Below, piece after piece: positions 6,277 to 6,331 of a DNA stretch of 6,331 bases (its first letter is position 1; every line of letters starts with the position of its first letter). The notes under the pieces were generated by a model that made no database searches, had not been told where the DNA came from, and was given only the letters and a program-made list of their open reading frames with translations. The translations under genes and the position numbers were made by a program. Source of the DNA: Bacteroidia bacterium (GTDB lineage: Bacteria; Bacteroidota; Bacteroidia; JAESSM01; NORP286); the NCBI GenBank assembly GCA_016764115.1, contig JAESSM010000023.1, forward strand, positions 1 through 6,331. Reading direction: 5' to 3'.

Positions 6277-6331
6277 CAAGAAATTGCTTATATAACATCG
6301 TAAATTATTCAATTAAAGGCAATTAGATTCT

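Noticed and set aside
5904..6326. 140-residue + strand open frame over the 5' half of ftsY.
   Set aside because: It is the antisense shadow of a clearly conserved gene, has no recognisable domain, and mostly ends outside any supported gene.

Overview
This AT-rich window (about one third G+C by eye) most likely comes from a Bacteroidota chromosome, probably a Cytophagia or Flavobacteriia lineage. Four things point there. One secreted protein ends in a Por/type IX secretion (T9SS) sorting domain. Signal peptides end in the typical '...SYSQ' and '...LYAQ' style. Start codons lack clear Shine-Dalgarno sequences. Upstream regions carry Bacteroidota-type promoter elements (TTTG, then TAnnTTTG). No species can be named from this sequence.

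Layout, left to right. The window opens inside sucC, the beta subunit of succinyl-CoA synthetase (TCA cycle), with roughly the last 252 residues present and no sucD following. A 186-base gap after it is almost entirely a nested inverted repeat with a long central hairpin. Next come a YciO-type member of the Sua5/YciO/YrdC family and a secreted, T9SS-exported zinc metalloprotease-like protein whose zinc-ligand spacing resembles leishmanolysin (M8). All three of these genes are on the + strand.

The remaining two genes are on the - strand. A 673-residue membrane protein carries a signal peptide, about seven TPR repeats, one transmembrane helix and a C-terminal SpoIIE/RsbU-type PP2C phosphatase. 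It converges on the protease gene with only 38 bases between them, appears to start at TTG, and has a good candidate promoter. Upstream of it lies ftsY, the signal recognition particle receptor, with a possible -7 promoter element near the right edge.

The genes do not form an obvious pathway. They look like an ordinary mix of housekeeping genes (sucC, ftsY, yciO-like) and lineage-typical envelope or signalling genes. I see no CRISPR array, transposase, phage gene, tRNA or rRNA, and no convincing new multigene system. The points most worth a second look are the palindromic element after sucC, the altered active-site residues in the YciO-like protein, and the leishmanolysin-like zinc site in the exported protease.
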